A stretch of DNA of 64,000 bases from Deltaproteobacteria bacterium (GTDB lineage: Bacteria; Desulfobacterota; Desulfarculia; Adiutricales; Adiutricaceae), in contig JAISMF010000038.1 of the NCBI GenBank assembly GCA_031276865.1, positions 35,216 through 99,215 on the forward strand, in the 5' to 3' direction. The position numbers and the translations under genes were made by a program. The notes under the pieces were generated by a model. That model did not search any database and was not told the DNA's origin. It saw only the letters and a list, made by a program, of their open reading frames with translations. Positions 52,699-63,888 of this stretch are shown one piece after another; position 1 is the stretch's first letter, and the number at the start of each line of letters is the position of its first letter.

Positions 52699-52719
52699 GA
52701 CGCCGGAAACCGGCGTCTT
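52699..52719 (+). terminator. 8-bp hairpin between tagT and tagS
   Basis: GACGCCGG (52699-52706) and CCGGCGTC (52710-52717) pair perfectly around AAA, followed by TT. It lies 13 bases after the tagT stop, so it may limit read-through or stabilise tagT mRNA. Confidence 0.5.
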
Positions 52720-52842
52720 GAACGGGACTCGGAAATAGGTTGCCGGAAAACCGGCCCCGGGAACGGACGCCGGAAAACGAGTGGCGGTGAAACGAGGCCG
52801 CTGAAACGAAGGAAAGGGGGGAGTTCCATCTTTTTTTTCACC

Positions 52843-54069
52843 TTGAAACTCGCCCTCCAGCGCTATTTCCGCGACTGGCTCTTCTCTTTAAACTCCGTTT
52901 TGGCCATGGCGGCCTATCTGGCGCCGCTTCTGGCCGTCATGGGGATCCAGGACGGCATGGTGGGCACCATGGTGTCCAGGCTCGCCTCCAACCCCAGGCA
53001 TCTGGTGCTGGAGCCGAAGATCTTTCCCGGCTTTCCGTTGGAGTTCTTCGAAAAGCTTCGCGCCGACCCCGACGTCGTCTTCATCGCCCCCCACACCCGC
53101 TTCAACTCCCTGCAGGTGAAGCTCACCCGGGACGGGGGGGACTATCTGGACGTTTCCGTCATTCCCACGGGGGCGAACGACCCCTTAAGGGCCTTCTCCG
53201 ACGCGGAGGAGGATATATCCGCCCCGGTGGGCTTAACCGACGTCTACCTGGGAGCCAGGGTTTCCGAGCGTTTGAAGCTGAAAAAAGGCGGCTCCGCCAC
53301 CATGCGCTTCTCCCGGGCGGGGAGCGGCAAACCCGTGGAGACGGCCGACGTCCCGGTGAGGGTCAAGGGGGTGCTCCCCTTGAACATCTTAAGCGACATG
53401 AGCGTCTTCGCCTCCCAGGAGCTCACGGAGATGATTGAGGACTACAAGGACCTCTTCGCCGTGGAAAAGCTTGACCTCCCCGGAAACCCGAAGACCAGCC
53501 CCAGACGCTCCTACTACAGCTTCCGCCTTAACGCGAAAGACTTCGACGCCGTGGAGCGCCTGCGCCAGAAGCTCGAGGCCGGAGGCCTCGAGCTTAAAAC
53601 CAGAAGCCGCGAGATAGCGGACATGAAGTTCATGGACAGGGCCTTCACCGCCGTCTTCCTAACCCTTTTAAGCGTGGTGGGCCTCGGGGCGCTTCTTTCC
53701 GCCGCCCTCAACTCCGTCGATCAGGTGGCCAAAAACCGCCGCTCGCTTGCCTGCCTCTCGCTTTTAGGCCTCCCCCGGTCGCATCTTCTGATATTCTCCT
53801 CTTTTCAGTCGGCCGTCACCGGGTTTTTCGCCTCCATCGGCGCCGTCTCCCTCTACCTCGCGGTGGAGGCCACCTTGAACAACTACTTCCTGGAGGCCGA
53901 GCACGCCCTCAGCCGCAACATAGGCGGCTTCAACAAGGTCTGCCACCTCTCCTGGGAGAAGCTCCTCTCCTCTTCCGGAGTGGTCATCCTGGCCATGATC
54001 CTGGCCTCCTTCGCGGCCTACTCCGCCATAGCCTCCATCGAGCCCTCGGAGGGGATGCGGGACGTCTGA
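52843..54069 (+). CDS. tagS: TagS-like FtsX-fold permease
   Basis: 408 residues with the MacB/LolC layout: one N-terminal helix (SLNSVLAMAAYLAPLLAVMGI), a ~220-residue periplasmic region (e.g. LVLEPKIFPGFPLEFFEKLR), then three C-terminal helices (FLTLLSVVGLGALLSAALNSV, SFQSAVTGFFASIGAVSLYLAV, GVVILAMILASFAAYSAIASI). It partners the ATPase at 51855. The start is unclear: TTG at 52843 has no near Shine-Dalgarno, while GGGGGGAG lies four bases upstream of an in-frame ATC at 52828 that would add IFFFT, a plausible N-terminus for the family. Confidence 0.75.
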   Translation: MKLALQRYFRDWLFSLNSVLAMAAYLAPLLAVMGIQDGMVGTMVSRLASNPRHLVLEPKIFPGFPLEFFEKLRADPDVVFIAPHTRFNSLQVKLTRDGGDYLDVSVIPTGANDPLRAFSDAEEDISAPVGLTDVYLGARVSERLKLKKGGSATMRFSRAGSGKPVETADVPVRVKGVLPLNILSDMSVFASQELTEMIEDYKDLFAVEKLDLPGNPKTSPRRSYYSFRLNAKDFDAVERLRQKLEAGGLELKTRSREIADMKFMDRAFTAVFLTLLSVVGLGALLSAALNSVDQVAKNRRSLACLSLLGLPRSHLLIFSSFQSAVTGFFASIGAVSLYLAVEATLNNYFLEAEHALSRNIGGFNKVCHLSWEKLLSSSGVVILAMILASFAAYSAIASIEPSEGMRDV

Positions 54070-54140
54070 AAGGATGAGGGACGTCCAAAGGGGGCTCTTT
54101 ATTTCACGGCCCCTGTCGTTTCCGGCCGCCCGTTTCGTTT

Positions 54141-54180
54141 TCTCGCCTTCTTTTTCATTTTCTCGCCTTCTTTTTCATTT
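54141..54180 (+). repeat. Exact 20-bp tandem duplication in a pyrimidine-rich leader
   Basis: TCTCGCCTTCTTTTTCATTT occurs twice head to tail, 90 bases before the first TagR-like gene, within a C/T-rich stretch. Confidence 0.9.
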
Positions 54181-54269
54181 TCCGGCGGGTAGTTTATTTT
54201 CATCCATTCCCCTCCGCCGGCCGCGGCCGGCCACATCATCCCTTCGGGGAGTCGTTTCGAAAGGCTAAG

Positions 54270-56030
54270 ATGCCCCGTAAACTTCCGCCGCTTCCCGCAT
54301 TCATCCTTCCGGCGCTCTTCCTTTTCTTTTTCTTTCTCTCGTTTCCGGAGAACCTTGAAGCCCAGATCGTGCGCCAGGTCACTTTGGAGGCGGCCGCCAA
54401 CCCCCGCCCGGACGATCTGGACTACCTCGTGCCCCTCCCCTGCGGCCTGACGATGGCCTTCCGGCCGGTCTTCATTCCGGAAAAGGGTTATCTGGGGGAG
54501 GTGAGCGGCTATTTCGGATCCGATCAGGGGGCCATCGGCGAAAACGAGGGCGGGGAGAACTTCATCAACCGCAAGCACAAGATCTATCTCGGATCCGCTC
54601 TCACGGTGGAAAACCTGCCGGAAGCCTACCGCCCCAAGGCTCAGGCCGAACTTGCAAAATTCGCCCCCGACGGGGGGGTGCGGACCCTCTTTCTCATGGG
54701 AAAGTACGAGGTGTCCAACGCCCAGTACCGGGCGGTCATGACCGGAGACTGCGCCTTGACCCAGGATTCCGCCAGACCGGCGGTTTCGGTCTCCTTCTAC
54801 GACGCCTTGAAGTTTTCCGCGAAACTCATGGAGCTTCTTTTGGCCGAAAACCCGGAAAGCCTACCCCGGGACGCCGGGGATAAGAGAAACATAGGTTTCC
54901 TTCGGCTCCCCACCGAAGAGGAGTGGGAGTACGCCGCCCGGGGCGGGCACACGGTGCCCGACCCCGACGCCCTTTCCGAATTGGACTTTTTCGTCATGGA
55001 GGAGGGGAAAAACCTCAAGGACTACGCCCTCTACGACGACCAGAGCTCCCCCGCGGCGAAAAACGCCGCGAACATCGGATCCTACCTCCCCAACCCCCTG
55101 GGGATTCACGACACGGCGGGAAACGCCGCCGAGCTCATCTACGGAACCTTTAAAATGACCCTGGGCTCCAGGCTGCACGGCTCCGCCGGCGGCCCGGTGG
55201 CCAAGGGGGGATCCTTTCGGGGCCTTTACCGCGACGTGAACTCCGGCGCCAGGCAGGAGTTCGCCTTCTTCTTCGCCGACGGACCGGCCAAGAGCGCGGA
55301 TCTTGGCTTCCGGCTGGTCATATCTTCGGTGAACATGGGAAGCTTTCAAAGACTCGGGATCCTGGAAAACGAGTATCAGTCCGCCCTTACCGAAGGCTCC
55401 GGCGGAGCCCCGCCGGATCCGGTTAAAATCGTGGACGGCCTCATCGCCGGAGCCGCCTCCCCCGGGGAGAAGAAGTCCTACGAGAACCTCAGATCCGCGC
55501 TCGTAACCTACGGCGAGGCCGTGAGGGAGCAGGATGTCCTCTCCGCCCGAAACTACGTCTGGAGCCTCCTATACAACATCATGGGGATCCGCACCAACTC
55601 CCTGCGCATCGCGACGGTTAAGTCCGTGGTCACCAAACTGGACGCCGACATCAAGCAGGCGGAAAAGGCCATAAAAGATCCGCGGACCACCCCCGAGACC
55701 GTGAAGGCCGAAAGCGCCGCGCTTCCCAAAATGAAAGAGGATATCCAAACGAACCGGGACGAGCTTTCGGCTTTGGACGTCAACTACCAGCTCCAGAGGG
55801 CCCGCTACAACAGCCTGCTTCTCCAGTCCAGGGAGTTCCAGCCCGCCTTAATCCAGGAGCAGCTGGCCTTCGTGAAAGGCGCATTCACGGGAAAGGACGT
55901 TTTCACCGATGAGCTGAAGAAGTGTTTCGAAACGGTCGTTCTTAATTTAAACTTCGTCCTGAATATAAACGGGAATCCGGAGGACATTAAAAGGGAGGAT
56001 CTGGAACTGAAGCCTTCGGATAAAAAATAG
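54270..56030 (+). CDS. tagR: TagR-like SUMF1/FGE-fold protein 1
   Basis: 586 residues, exported (signal peptide ending near LEAQ, residue 31). A formylglycine-generating-enzyme-like fold spans ~60-350: MGKYEVSNAQYRAV (143-156), RLPTEEEWEYAARGG (212-226), DTAGNAAELIYG, AKGGSFRGLYRD and LGFRLVISS. The catalytic cysteine pair of true FGE is not seen at the usual C-terminal place, so a binding role is likely, as for TagR, which acts on the periplasmic domain of PpkA in P. aeruginosa. The last ~200 residues are helical with coiled-coil character (ADIKQAEKAIKD ... QTNRDELSALDVNYQLQRARY), not typical of TagR. Position after tagT-tagS supports the assignment. No lipobox was found. Confidence 0.75.
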   Translation: MPRKLPPLPAFILPALFLFFFFLSFPENLEAQIVRQVTLEAAANPRPDDLDYLVPLPCGLTMAFRPVFIPEKGYLGEVSGYFGSDQGAIGENEGGENFINRKHKIYLGSALTVENLPEAYRPKAQAELAKFAPDGGVRTLFLMGKYEVSNAQYRAVMTGDCALTQDSARPAVSVSFYDALKFSAKLMELLLAENPESLPRDAGDKRNIGFLRLPTEEEWEYAARGGHTVPDPDALSELDFFVMEEGKNLKDYALYDDQSSPAAKNAANIGSYLPNPLGIHDTAGNAAELIYGTFKMTLGSRLHGSAGGPVAKGGSFRGLYRDVNSGARQEFAFFFADGPAKSADLGFRLVISSVNMGSFQRLGILENEYQSALTEGSGGAPPDPVKIVDGLIAGAASPGEKKSYENLRSALVTYGEAVREQDVLSARNYVWSLLYNIMGIRTNSLRIATVKSVVTKLDADIKQAEKAIKDPRTTPETVKAESAALPKMKEDIQTNRDELSALDVNYQLQRARYNSLLLQSREFQPALIQEQLAFVKGAFTGKDVFTDELKKCFETVVLNLNFVLNINGNPEDIKREDLELKPSDKK

Positions 56031-56196
56031 TCAGGGAAAATACCGTGAATAACTTAAGGATGGCATCGAGTCCGCATAAGATATTGGTGTCGGGACAGAA
56101 AAACCGGGCATTTCCGGGACGCCGGTCAAGCCTATCCGTTCGCTCAATTTGAAATTCCACGCCGCGGATGCGTGTCAGGTATAGAATCTTTGGGAT

Positions 56197-57603
<1,407 letters not shown>

Positions 57604-57667
57604 TCGTTACTATGTATTATAAATAAGTAATTATTTTAAGTAATCATAGTTCAGAAAGGCCAGATTT

Positions 57668-59392
57668 ATGGCAATAAAAAAATCATTTTCTCTTATTTTT
57701 ATTATCCTCTGCTTCAGCCTGACTTCTTCCCTTGAAGCCCAGATAGCCAGAAAGGTGAGCGTTGAGGCCGCCACCAACCCCAAGCCCGACTCCTACGACT
57801 ATCTGCTGCCTCTCCCCTGCGGCCTCGTTATGTCCTTTAGGGTTGTCTTCATCCCGGAGAAAGGCTATCTGGGCGAGGTCGCAACCTATTTCGGTTCCGA
57901 CACCGCCGGTTCCGCCGGAAGCTCGCAGAATTTCATCAACCGTAAACACAAGGGCTATCTGGGGAGTTCTCTCTCCATCGAAAACCTGCCTCCGGATTTT
58001 CAGGTCAAAGCTTGGGAACTGAAAAAACAGTTGAGCGATGACGGTGAAGGACGCCAGCTCTATCTCATGGGAAAGTACGAGGTTACTAATCTGCAGTACC
58101 AGGCCGTTATGTACGGCGACTGCGAATTGACCCCGGAATCCGCTCGACCGGTCACCAATGTCTCCTGGCATGAGGCTATGGATTTCACGGCTAAGCTTAT
58201 GGAATACGCGCTGGCCAACTTTCCGGATTCCCTTCCCCGTAATCAGGAAGACGCTAGAAACGTTGGGTTGATTCGGCTTCCCACGGAAGAGGAGTGGGAG
58301 TTCGCCTCTAGGGGAGGGCACTATGTGAGTCAGGACAATCTGGCCGGAGAGGAGTTTTTCCCAATGGAATACGACAAAAAGTTGGGAGATTACGGTCTAT
58401 ACGATGACGAAATTTCTCCGGCGGTTTCCGCGCCCGCCTGGATCGGAACTTATCTTCCCAACCCGGCAGGGCTTTATGACACTATAGGAAACGCCTCCGA
58501 ATTCATATTCGAGGCCTTTCAGATGACTCTGGGGAGCAGGCTCCACGGATCAGCCGGAGGTCCAATACACAAGGGCGGCTCGTTTAGGAGCCTGAAAAAG
58601 GACGTGACTCCCGGAGCGAGGCAGGAGTTCGCCTATTTTTTCGATACTGGACTCGCCAGAAGCGGTGATCTGGGTTTCAGGGTGGCAATTTCCGCGGTGA
58701 ACATGGGAAGTTTCCAACGTTTGGAACAGATATCCTCCGAATACGGTGAAGCGACCCAGACGGACAATACACTGGTGGAAAATGATCCCTTGAGGCTCGT
58801 GAACCAGCTGCTCATGGATGCGGAAAATCCCAATGACCAGAGGGCGTACGAAACCTTGAGAGCGTCCATTCTAGATTACAACTTCACTGTAAACGAACAG
58901 CGCAGGCTCTCTACCAGAAGTTATATATGGAGACTCGTTTACGGAGTCTTGAGCATCCGTACCAACGGAGTGAGAATTCAGATGCTCCAGAATTATATAA
59001 CCGCCATCGAAGATGCCATCTCGAAGACCAAACAAGCTATCAAAGCATCTGACACCCAGCCCGATGTTCGCAAGAATTTGCAATCCAAGCTTCCAGTGCT
59101 TGAAGAGACTCTTAGGACTTATAAGAAAACCCTGACCGATTACAACACCTCATACGATGTGCAGAGAGGCCTCTACGACAATCTGCTGCTTGAAGCCAAG
59201 GGTTACCCATCCGATCTTCTTTTTGAGCAGCTTTCCATGGTGAAGCAGGATATAAAGGGGGACGATCGTTTCATTTTGGATTTGAGCCATTGCTTTACAA
59301 CAGTCTCGAAAAATCTGGATCTTGTTGTGAACAAGCAGGAAAAACCAACTCAGATCAAAAGAGCGGAGCTTGAAAATTACCCTAGCAGTTAA
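57668..59392 (+). CDS. TagR-like SUMF1/FGE-fold protein 2
   Basis: 574 residues, paralogue of the protein at 54270-56030 over its whole length. The signal peptide ends SLEAQ (residue ~24), followed by the same PLPCGLVMSFRVVFIPEKGYLGEV, MGKYEVTNLQYQAV, RLPTEEEWEFASRGG, NASEFIFEAFQMTLGSRLHG and LGFRVAISAVNMGSFQRL, and the same coiled-coil-rich C-terminus (IEDAISKTKQAIKAS). The gene is clearly less GC-rich than copy 1 despite close protein similarity, so the two copies have evolved under different base pressure or one was reacquired. The FGE active-site cysteines are again not apparent. Its partner may be the vWA protein or an alternative sensor input. Confidence 0.8.
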   Translation: MAIKKSFSLIFIILCFSLTSSLEAQIARKVSVEAATNPKPDSYDYLLPLPCGLVMSFRVVFIPEKGYLGEVATYFGSDTAGSAGSSQNFINRKHKGYLGSSLSIENLPPDFQVKAWELKKQLSDDGEGRQLYLMGKYEVTNLQYQAVMYGDCELTPESARPVTNVSWHEAMDFTAKLMEYALANFPDSLPRNQEDARNVGLIRLPTEEEWEFASRGGHYVSQDNLAGEEFFPMEYDKKLGDYGLYDDEISPAVSAPAWIGTYLPNPAGLYDTIGNASEFIFEAFQMTLGSRLHGSAGGPIHKGGSFRSLKKDVTPGARQEFAYFFDTGLARSGDLGFRVAISAVNMGSFQRLEQISSEYGEATQTDNTLVENDPLRLVNQLLMDAENPNDQRAYETLRASILDYNFTVNEQRRLSTRSYIWRLVYGVLSIRTNGVRIQMLQNYITAIEDAISKTKQAIKASDTQPDVRKNLQSKLPVLEETLRTYKKTLTDYNTSYDVQRGLYDNLLLEAKGYPSDLLFEQLSMVKQDIKGDDRFILDLSHCFTTVSKNLDLVVNKQEKPTQIKRAELENYPSS

Positions 59393-59577
59393 AATGCAAT
59401 AGTAAAGTTCGTCTTGTACATAAGTGTATTTTAACAATATTCGAAGGCTATATTTTACTGGAAGCTAAAGATTGGTACGAAATTATAGAATATTATGACC
59501 TATAATAGCCACAAGATATACGATACTTTCATGGTATTTCGAAAGCCTCATGAGTACAATTAGGTTATAGGTTTGTT

Positions 59578-61590
59578 ATGTTATTGTTTTGGGGTGTCTT
59601 GGGGATTTTCCAATCCATATTTCTACCCGGAGCGGCTATTACAACAATTTTGGCTCCGAACTGCATAAGCATCCCGAAGTATATCAGCTCATCATTTATC
59701 CACTCTATAATAGCAAACTACATTCTTGCCTTCGTTATTTTGGGTTGCGGTCTACCGACAAAACCATCATGGTCTATTCTATTTTTCCTGTCCCTTGGCA
59801 TACTTCTCTTGAAGAGAAAACGCCTTTCTGAAATCTTTGCAGGTAAAGAGATAAGACCAGAAACATCCGAAACAACTGTCGGGATAGAACAAAAAGATTT
59901 TTCCAAAACGGAAGCATGTTATGACGATACCATAACATTTGACGCACATGGCGTTACTGAATCATCATGCAAACAAGAATATTCCAAAGACCATGCTGAA
60001 AAATATAACAATGGTAGTGTGGATATTCCAGATCCAAGTCGGAAATATCATCTTGATTCTCCTGCGACCCAGGTTCACATACGAAAATTAACATCGAGGA
60101 TAGTGATTCAAATATCCTTCGGTTTGGCTATTTTTTGTCTACTCCTTATGACGGTTTTTAGGGAGAAGGTGTATACAACCGTTGATGCAATCGTATCCTG
60201 GAATTCATGGGCCATGTCCTGGGCATCAGGCGTTTACCCGGGAATTTACGGGGATTACCCTCAATTGATGCCGATACTTATGTCTATCCCTGCCGCAATG
60301 GCGGGAATTGAAATCCCTCAAATTTTCGCCATCCTCTGTTACAACGCAGCCTTGGCCATTTCGCTCCTCTCTTTCTGGACACTTCGGGGGACCAATCATG
60401 CGGTAGGCGCGGCGGTTGCAGCTCTTGGCACGGTATGGCTAAGAAGATACACGTCCCCAGGCCATGCCGATATCCTGGTAGGGACGGCTGCGCTATCAGC
60501 TTTCACCGCACTTCAGTGGTACATTCACATGCGCATGGGGCGAAAAACAATTATCAGAGTTTCAGATCACTCTTTTCCGACTGTTTCGCCTGAATATGAA
60601 GGAGGGAGCGGGTCCTTTTATCTCTGGACTGCGTTTATGGCTGCCTCCGCCTGCGCCGTCATAAAACAATCCGGTCTCTTTTGGTTTCCTTTTTTTGTTC
60701 TGATCGCCTACGAGAGCCTAAGGTGCGAGGGTGTGGATGGCAGTGTAGTTTGGCGAATTCTTTGGAAACCATGCCTAGCGGCTTTTGCGATAGCTGTTCC
60801 TTGGTATGTCTATAACAAATATTTGATGAACATTGGTGAGGTTGTTTCCATGACAAATTTTTTCCTTAGCGATGTACAATTATATAAAGAGATGGGTTTT
60901 TTTGGACGGGCTATATACGCCCTTTTCAGATACGCATATTATACGTTGTTCGCTGTGGCCGCTATTTTATGTCTTAAAAAACGTGGCTATCGATGCCTTT
61001 CTATATCTTGCCTATTCTTTATGGCGGGTTGGCTTCTGTTTTTCAGTTACAGTGCGGGAAATGCTAAATTTCCTGTCATGCTGGCTTTTTTTCCTTTGGG
61101 GATAATTTTAGCTGAAATACGTTGGGATTGCGGAATTGCTCGAATGAGTCGAACTATCTCATCCAAAATAATTAAGGTAGGCAACTTGGTATGCGGGCGA
61201 CCAGCGGAACTGTTGGCGATAATAATCTGTATTGTAGCCGTAATATCATTTTCAGCTCCTGCGAAAATCGACCATGCTCTTTTAGAATTCCAAAACAGAC
61301 AGACCCTAAGCCTGGGGGAGATAGGACTCACCAGACGCATTGATTATCTTGAGAGACAGGAATCACGCCCGATGTTAAGTGCAGATGGTCGATTGATGCA
61401 GATCCGGAGCTGTATTGAAGCGGGTTATTCAGTATTTACATTAGATGCTTTGGAAAATCCGCTGCTCAACTGGGGATACATTGTCATACACCGAAAAGAT
61501 TATACTGGAAGAGCCAAAGAAATTTTAGATGCTGGATACCGTCTGGATTATGCGGAAAAAACCTACATGATTTTCGTAAAAAAAGAGTAG
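59578..61590 (+). CDS. Polytopic membrane protein, GT-C glycosyltransferase-like
   Basis: 670 residues. Two or three N-terminal hydrophobic segments are followed by a polar insert (~80-175). About nine further segments begin with VDAIVSWNSWAMSWASG and GDYPQLMPILMSIPAAMAG, a D-x-x-x-x-W-N ... Y-P-Q-L-x-P pattern seen in dolichyl-phosphate-type GT-C enzymes, where an early acidic residue is catalytic. A ~100-residue soluble C-terminus follows. No family assigned with certainty. Moderate GC, third glycan-type polytopic protein in the window after 10803 and 56197. The ATG at 59578 has no strong Shine-Dalgarno. Confidence 0.6.
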   Translation: MLLFWGVLGIFQSIFLPGAAITTILAPNCISIPKYISSSFIHSIIANYILAFVILGCGLPTKPSWSILFFLSLGILLLKRKRLSEIFAGKEIRPETSETTVGIEQKDFSKTEACYDDTITFDAHGVTESSCKQEYSKDHAEKYNNGSVDIPDPSRKYHLDSPATQVHIRKLTSRIVIQISFGLAIFCLLLMTVFREKVYTTVDAIVSWNSWAMSWASGVYPGIYGDYPQLMPILMSIPAAMAGIEIPQIFAILCYNAALAISLLSFWTLRGTNHAVGAAVAALGTVWLRRYTSPGHADILVGTAALSAFTALQWYIHMRMGRKTIIRVSDHSFPTVSPEYEGGSGSFYLWTAFMAASACAVIKQSGLFWFPFFVLIAYESLRCEGVDGSVVWRILWKPCLAAFAIAVPWYVYNKYLMNIGEVVSMTNFFLSDVQLYKEMGFFGRAIYALFRYAYYTLFAVAAILCLKKRGYRCLSISCLFFMAGWLLFFSYSAGNAKFPVMLAFFPLGIILAEIRWDCGIARMSRTISSKIIKVGNLVCGRPAELLAIIICIVAVISFSAPAKIDHALLEFQNRQTLSLGEIGLTRRIDYLERQESRPMLSADGRLMQIRSCIEAGYSVFTLDALENPLLNWGYIVIHRKDYTGRAKEILDAGYRLDYAEKTYMIFVKKE

Positions 61591-62018
61591 CTTTTTTCAT
61601 GACCAACTGAGGTATCATTTTTATTACATGAAATAGATATATTTTATTTTATTTTAATACAGTTAAATATATTATAATTAACTTAATATATACGATAACT
61701 ATATGTTAGATAAATAAAAAGAGTATTATTAATGCCTGTGCGACAAATCTGTAATTCAAAAACTGATAGAGACGCTATACAAAATATAGGATTAATCTAA
61801 TGATTATACGACACATAAAGTAGTGGATTTCACATACTTGAATATATCAGAGGTTTTTGTAGTCGCATCATTTTTCAAGGGTTCAGTTTCTCTTCAAGTT
61901 AATTCAGTAAATCTTAAGATTTATTTCACAAATTTGCTCATATTTTATTTAAGAGTAGCTTCATGACAACCGATAAAATAGGTGTGGGATCATTCTATTT
62001 TCTTTGACGGAGGGCAAA
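61591..62018. other. AT-rich spacer
   Basis: About 430 bases, mostly A/T; ends in a good ribosome binding site (GGAGG) for the small gene at 62019. Nothing else recognised. Confidence 0.5.
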
Positions 62019-62240
62019 ATGTTCGTATCTAGTGACTTCCTGGGCTATTTGAACAGGAAAAAAGATATTGAGAAAAAAGGTTCCCCAAATCATTTAGTTC
62101 CCGCTACGTTAAAAAGCTCGCCGGGAACGAAAGAAAAGGCGCCTCAAATGGAGTATCAGACAGATAGACATAAACGTGCGAGAGCGAAGGAAATTGATTA
62201 CTTAAATGAAAGGTCATCTAACCTCAATGTGATCCTGTGA
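62019..62240 (+). CDS. Small protein of unknown function
   Basis: 73 residues from an ATG with GGAGG five bases upstream, the best Shine-Dalgarno in this AT-rich area. The sequence is very basic and polar (NRKKDIEKKG, TDRHKRARAKEIDYLN) with no membrane segment; it resembles no family I know. Real translation is likely from the initiation signal; an upstream in-frame TTG is unneeded. Confidence 0.5.
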   Translation: MFVSSDFLGYLNRKKDIEKKGSPNHLVPATLKSSPGTKEKAPQMEYQTDRHKRARAKEIDYLNERSSNLNVIL

Positions 62241-62935
62241 GAAAGGCCAGTGTGCCCATATTTGCTTGCTTATAGCTATGTTGAGACATAAGATAAATTT
62301 TGTTGTCCACATAGTAAAAAGTATATTAGCTCTTAAAAGAATACCTTTTATTTAACTTTTAACACTAGCGTCCTAACTACGGGAATAACTTGTCAGTGCC
62401 TCAGCTGAAAGCGTATATGATAGGGCTTTCCGACATTAGATCCCAAAAATGCTCTGAAACTCCTTTTTTAAAAATAATATAGCATTGTATTTTAGCACAT
62501 ACTATTAATTGATAATGATAAAAGTTTTTAACTATATATTGTCATTGGAAGGATTTCAGAATTTTATTTTGTACATCACTGACTTTTGACTACTAAATTT
62601 ATAAATATATGCTTAAATATTATTATTATGATATTTTTAAATAAAATTATCTAAATAGCCATATAAATATTATTATCATATAAAAATATAAAAAATTATG
62701 AATATATGATATAGATATAAAATTTAATTTTTGATGCATGTACAAAAAGTTCTCGCTGTTATAAAATTTTGAAGCCTCATACTATATATGGTGTATGTTA
62801 TTTTGATTTATTACATATAGTTTGTTTCTTCTCAAATAATTTTTACAGCCAGAATTTTTGCTCTTGCATCAATTTTTGTGATTATAGTAGAAAAGGGAAG
62901 GTGAAAAAGAGCATTATGAACTGTAGGATGGGCGT
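62241..62935. other. AT-rich spacer, nothing recognised
   Basis: Nearly 700 bases of very AT-rich sequence with no coding pattern on either strand. It lies at the 3' ends of the converging small gene and cheX-like gene. Confidence 0.5.
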
Positions 62936-63442
62936 TTAATCAGTGTCAAGATAAAAGTGGAGGAATATACTGGTCTGATAAAAACCTTCAGCACTAATTA
63001 CCAGGAGATAGAACACCCCCGGCTTAGTTCCGGTATCAATCACATGCTCTTTCAAAATTTGGGGAGGATTAAATTCTACCCTAAAGCCATGATCGGCCCA
63101 GGCTGAACAGGTCAGTCCTATGACGACGTTTAAAAACTCCCCCACAAAACTGTCTGTTTCATTATTAGCATCAACCGCTGACAGCCCCAGATAGCTAGCA
63201 ATATCTTTGGCGAAAAGTCTGGCGGAGACCATTGTCTCAAAGGCGCATATAAAGTAGCCTTCCACCTTGCCGCCATCGGCGCTTTTCCCTTGAAAATCAA
63301 CTCTTTCCCCTAAGGTATAGTTGGGCATAAGAGAATCGTGGTCAGTGAGTTTAGTTCCCCGCAAGGTTGGTTTATGGCCGGTCATTGTCGCAAAAACTTC
63401 GGCTGCGTGGATGGCCAACGATTTGGAACACTTATCGTACAT
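62936..63442 (-). CDS. CheX-like chemotaxis phosphatase-domain protein
   Basis: 168 residues with the CheX/CheC fold pattern: KVEGYFICAFETMVSARLFAKDI as the paired-strand core and FVGEFLNVVIGLTCSAW carrying the E-x-x-N motif that in CheX removes phosphate from CheY-P. The short first helix (SKSLAIHAAEVFATMTG) fits too. No chemotaxis genes are near, so it is an orphan; related orphan CheX domains sit in other two-component circuits. No strong ribosome binding site precedes the ATG at 63442. Confidence 0.65.
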   Translation of the reverse strand: MYDKCSKSLAIHAAEVFATMTGHKPTLRGTKLTDHDSLMPNYTLGERVDFQGKSADGGKVEGYFICAFETMVSARLFAKDIASYLGLSAVDANNETDSFVGEFLNVVIGLTCSAWADHGFRVEFNPPQILKEHVIDTGTKPGVFYLLVISAEGFYQTSIFLHFYLDTD

Positions 63443-63888
63443 AAACCACTTCCGGAGGTCCTTTTTATGAGTGTAAAAAAGTTTTTTTGGTCTTCAGATC
63501 TTAAAAATCTATTTTTTCTTTTATAACCTTAAATAAGCCTTAGGTCAAGATGGGATTAAATCAAGAATTTACAATAAGCACGCAAATTTTTGAAGTTGTT
63601 AGAGGCGATATTTTACACTGCTTCTTGAGAAACTTTCTGCGGCATTTGGAAATGGCAGCCCGAGTTAATTTTTTTACTTTAATTATTAATATAACTAATA
63701 TATAATTAATAAATACTATCATAATTAAATATTTAAAAATAGTAATGCATTATAAGGTAAAACGTATCTTTGTGTTTCTAATATTATTCCATCATACAAA
63801 AAAAAACATCAGGATATTTAATATGTTGAATTAAGAATAAGAGTCTCATCCCTTTTCGCAAGTATTTTATGAACTTTGATGCAACTGG
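63443..63888. other. AT-rich spacer before the second intron
   Basis: AT-rich, no gene. Immediately before the intron edge GATGCAACTG is followed by GATGCGACTG, a near repeat straddling the junction. Confidence 0.5.
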
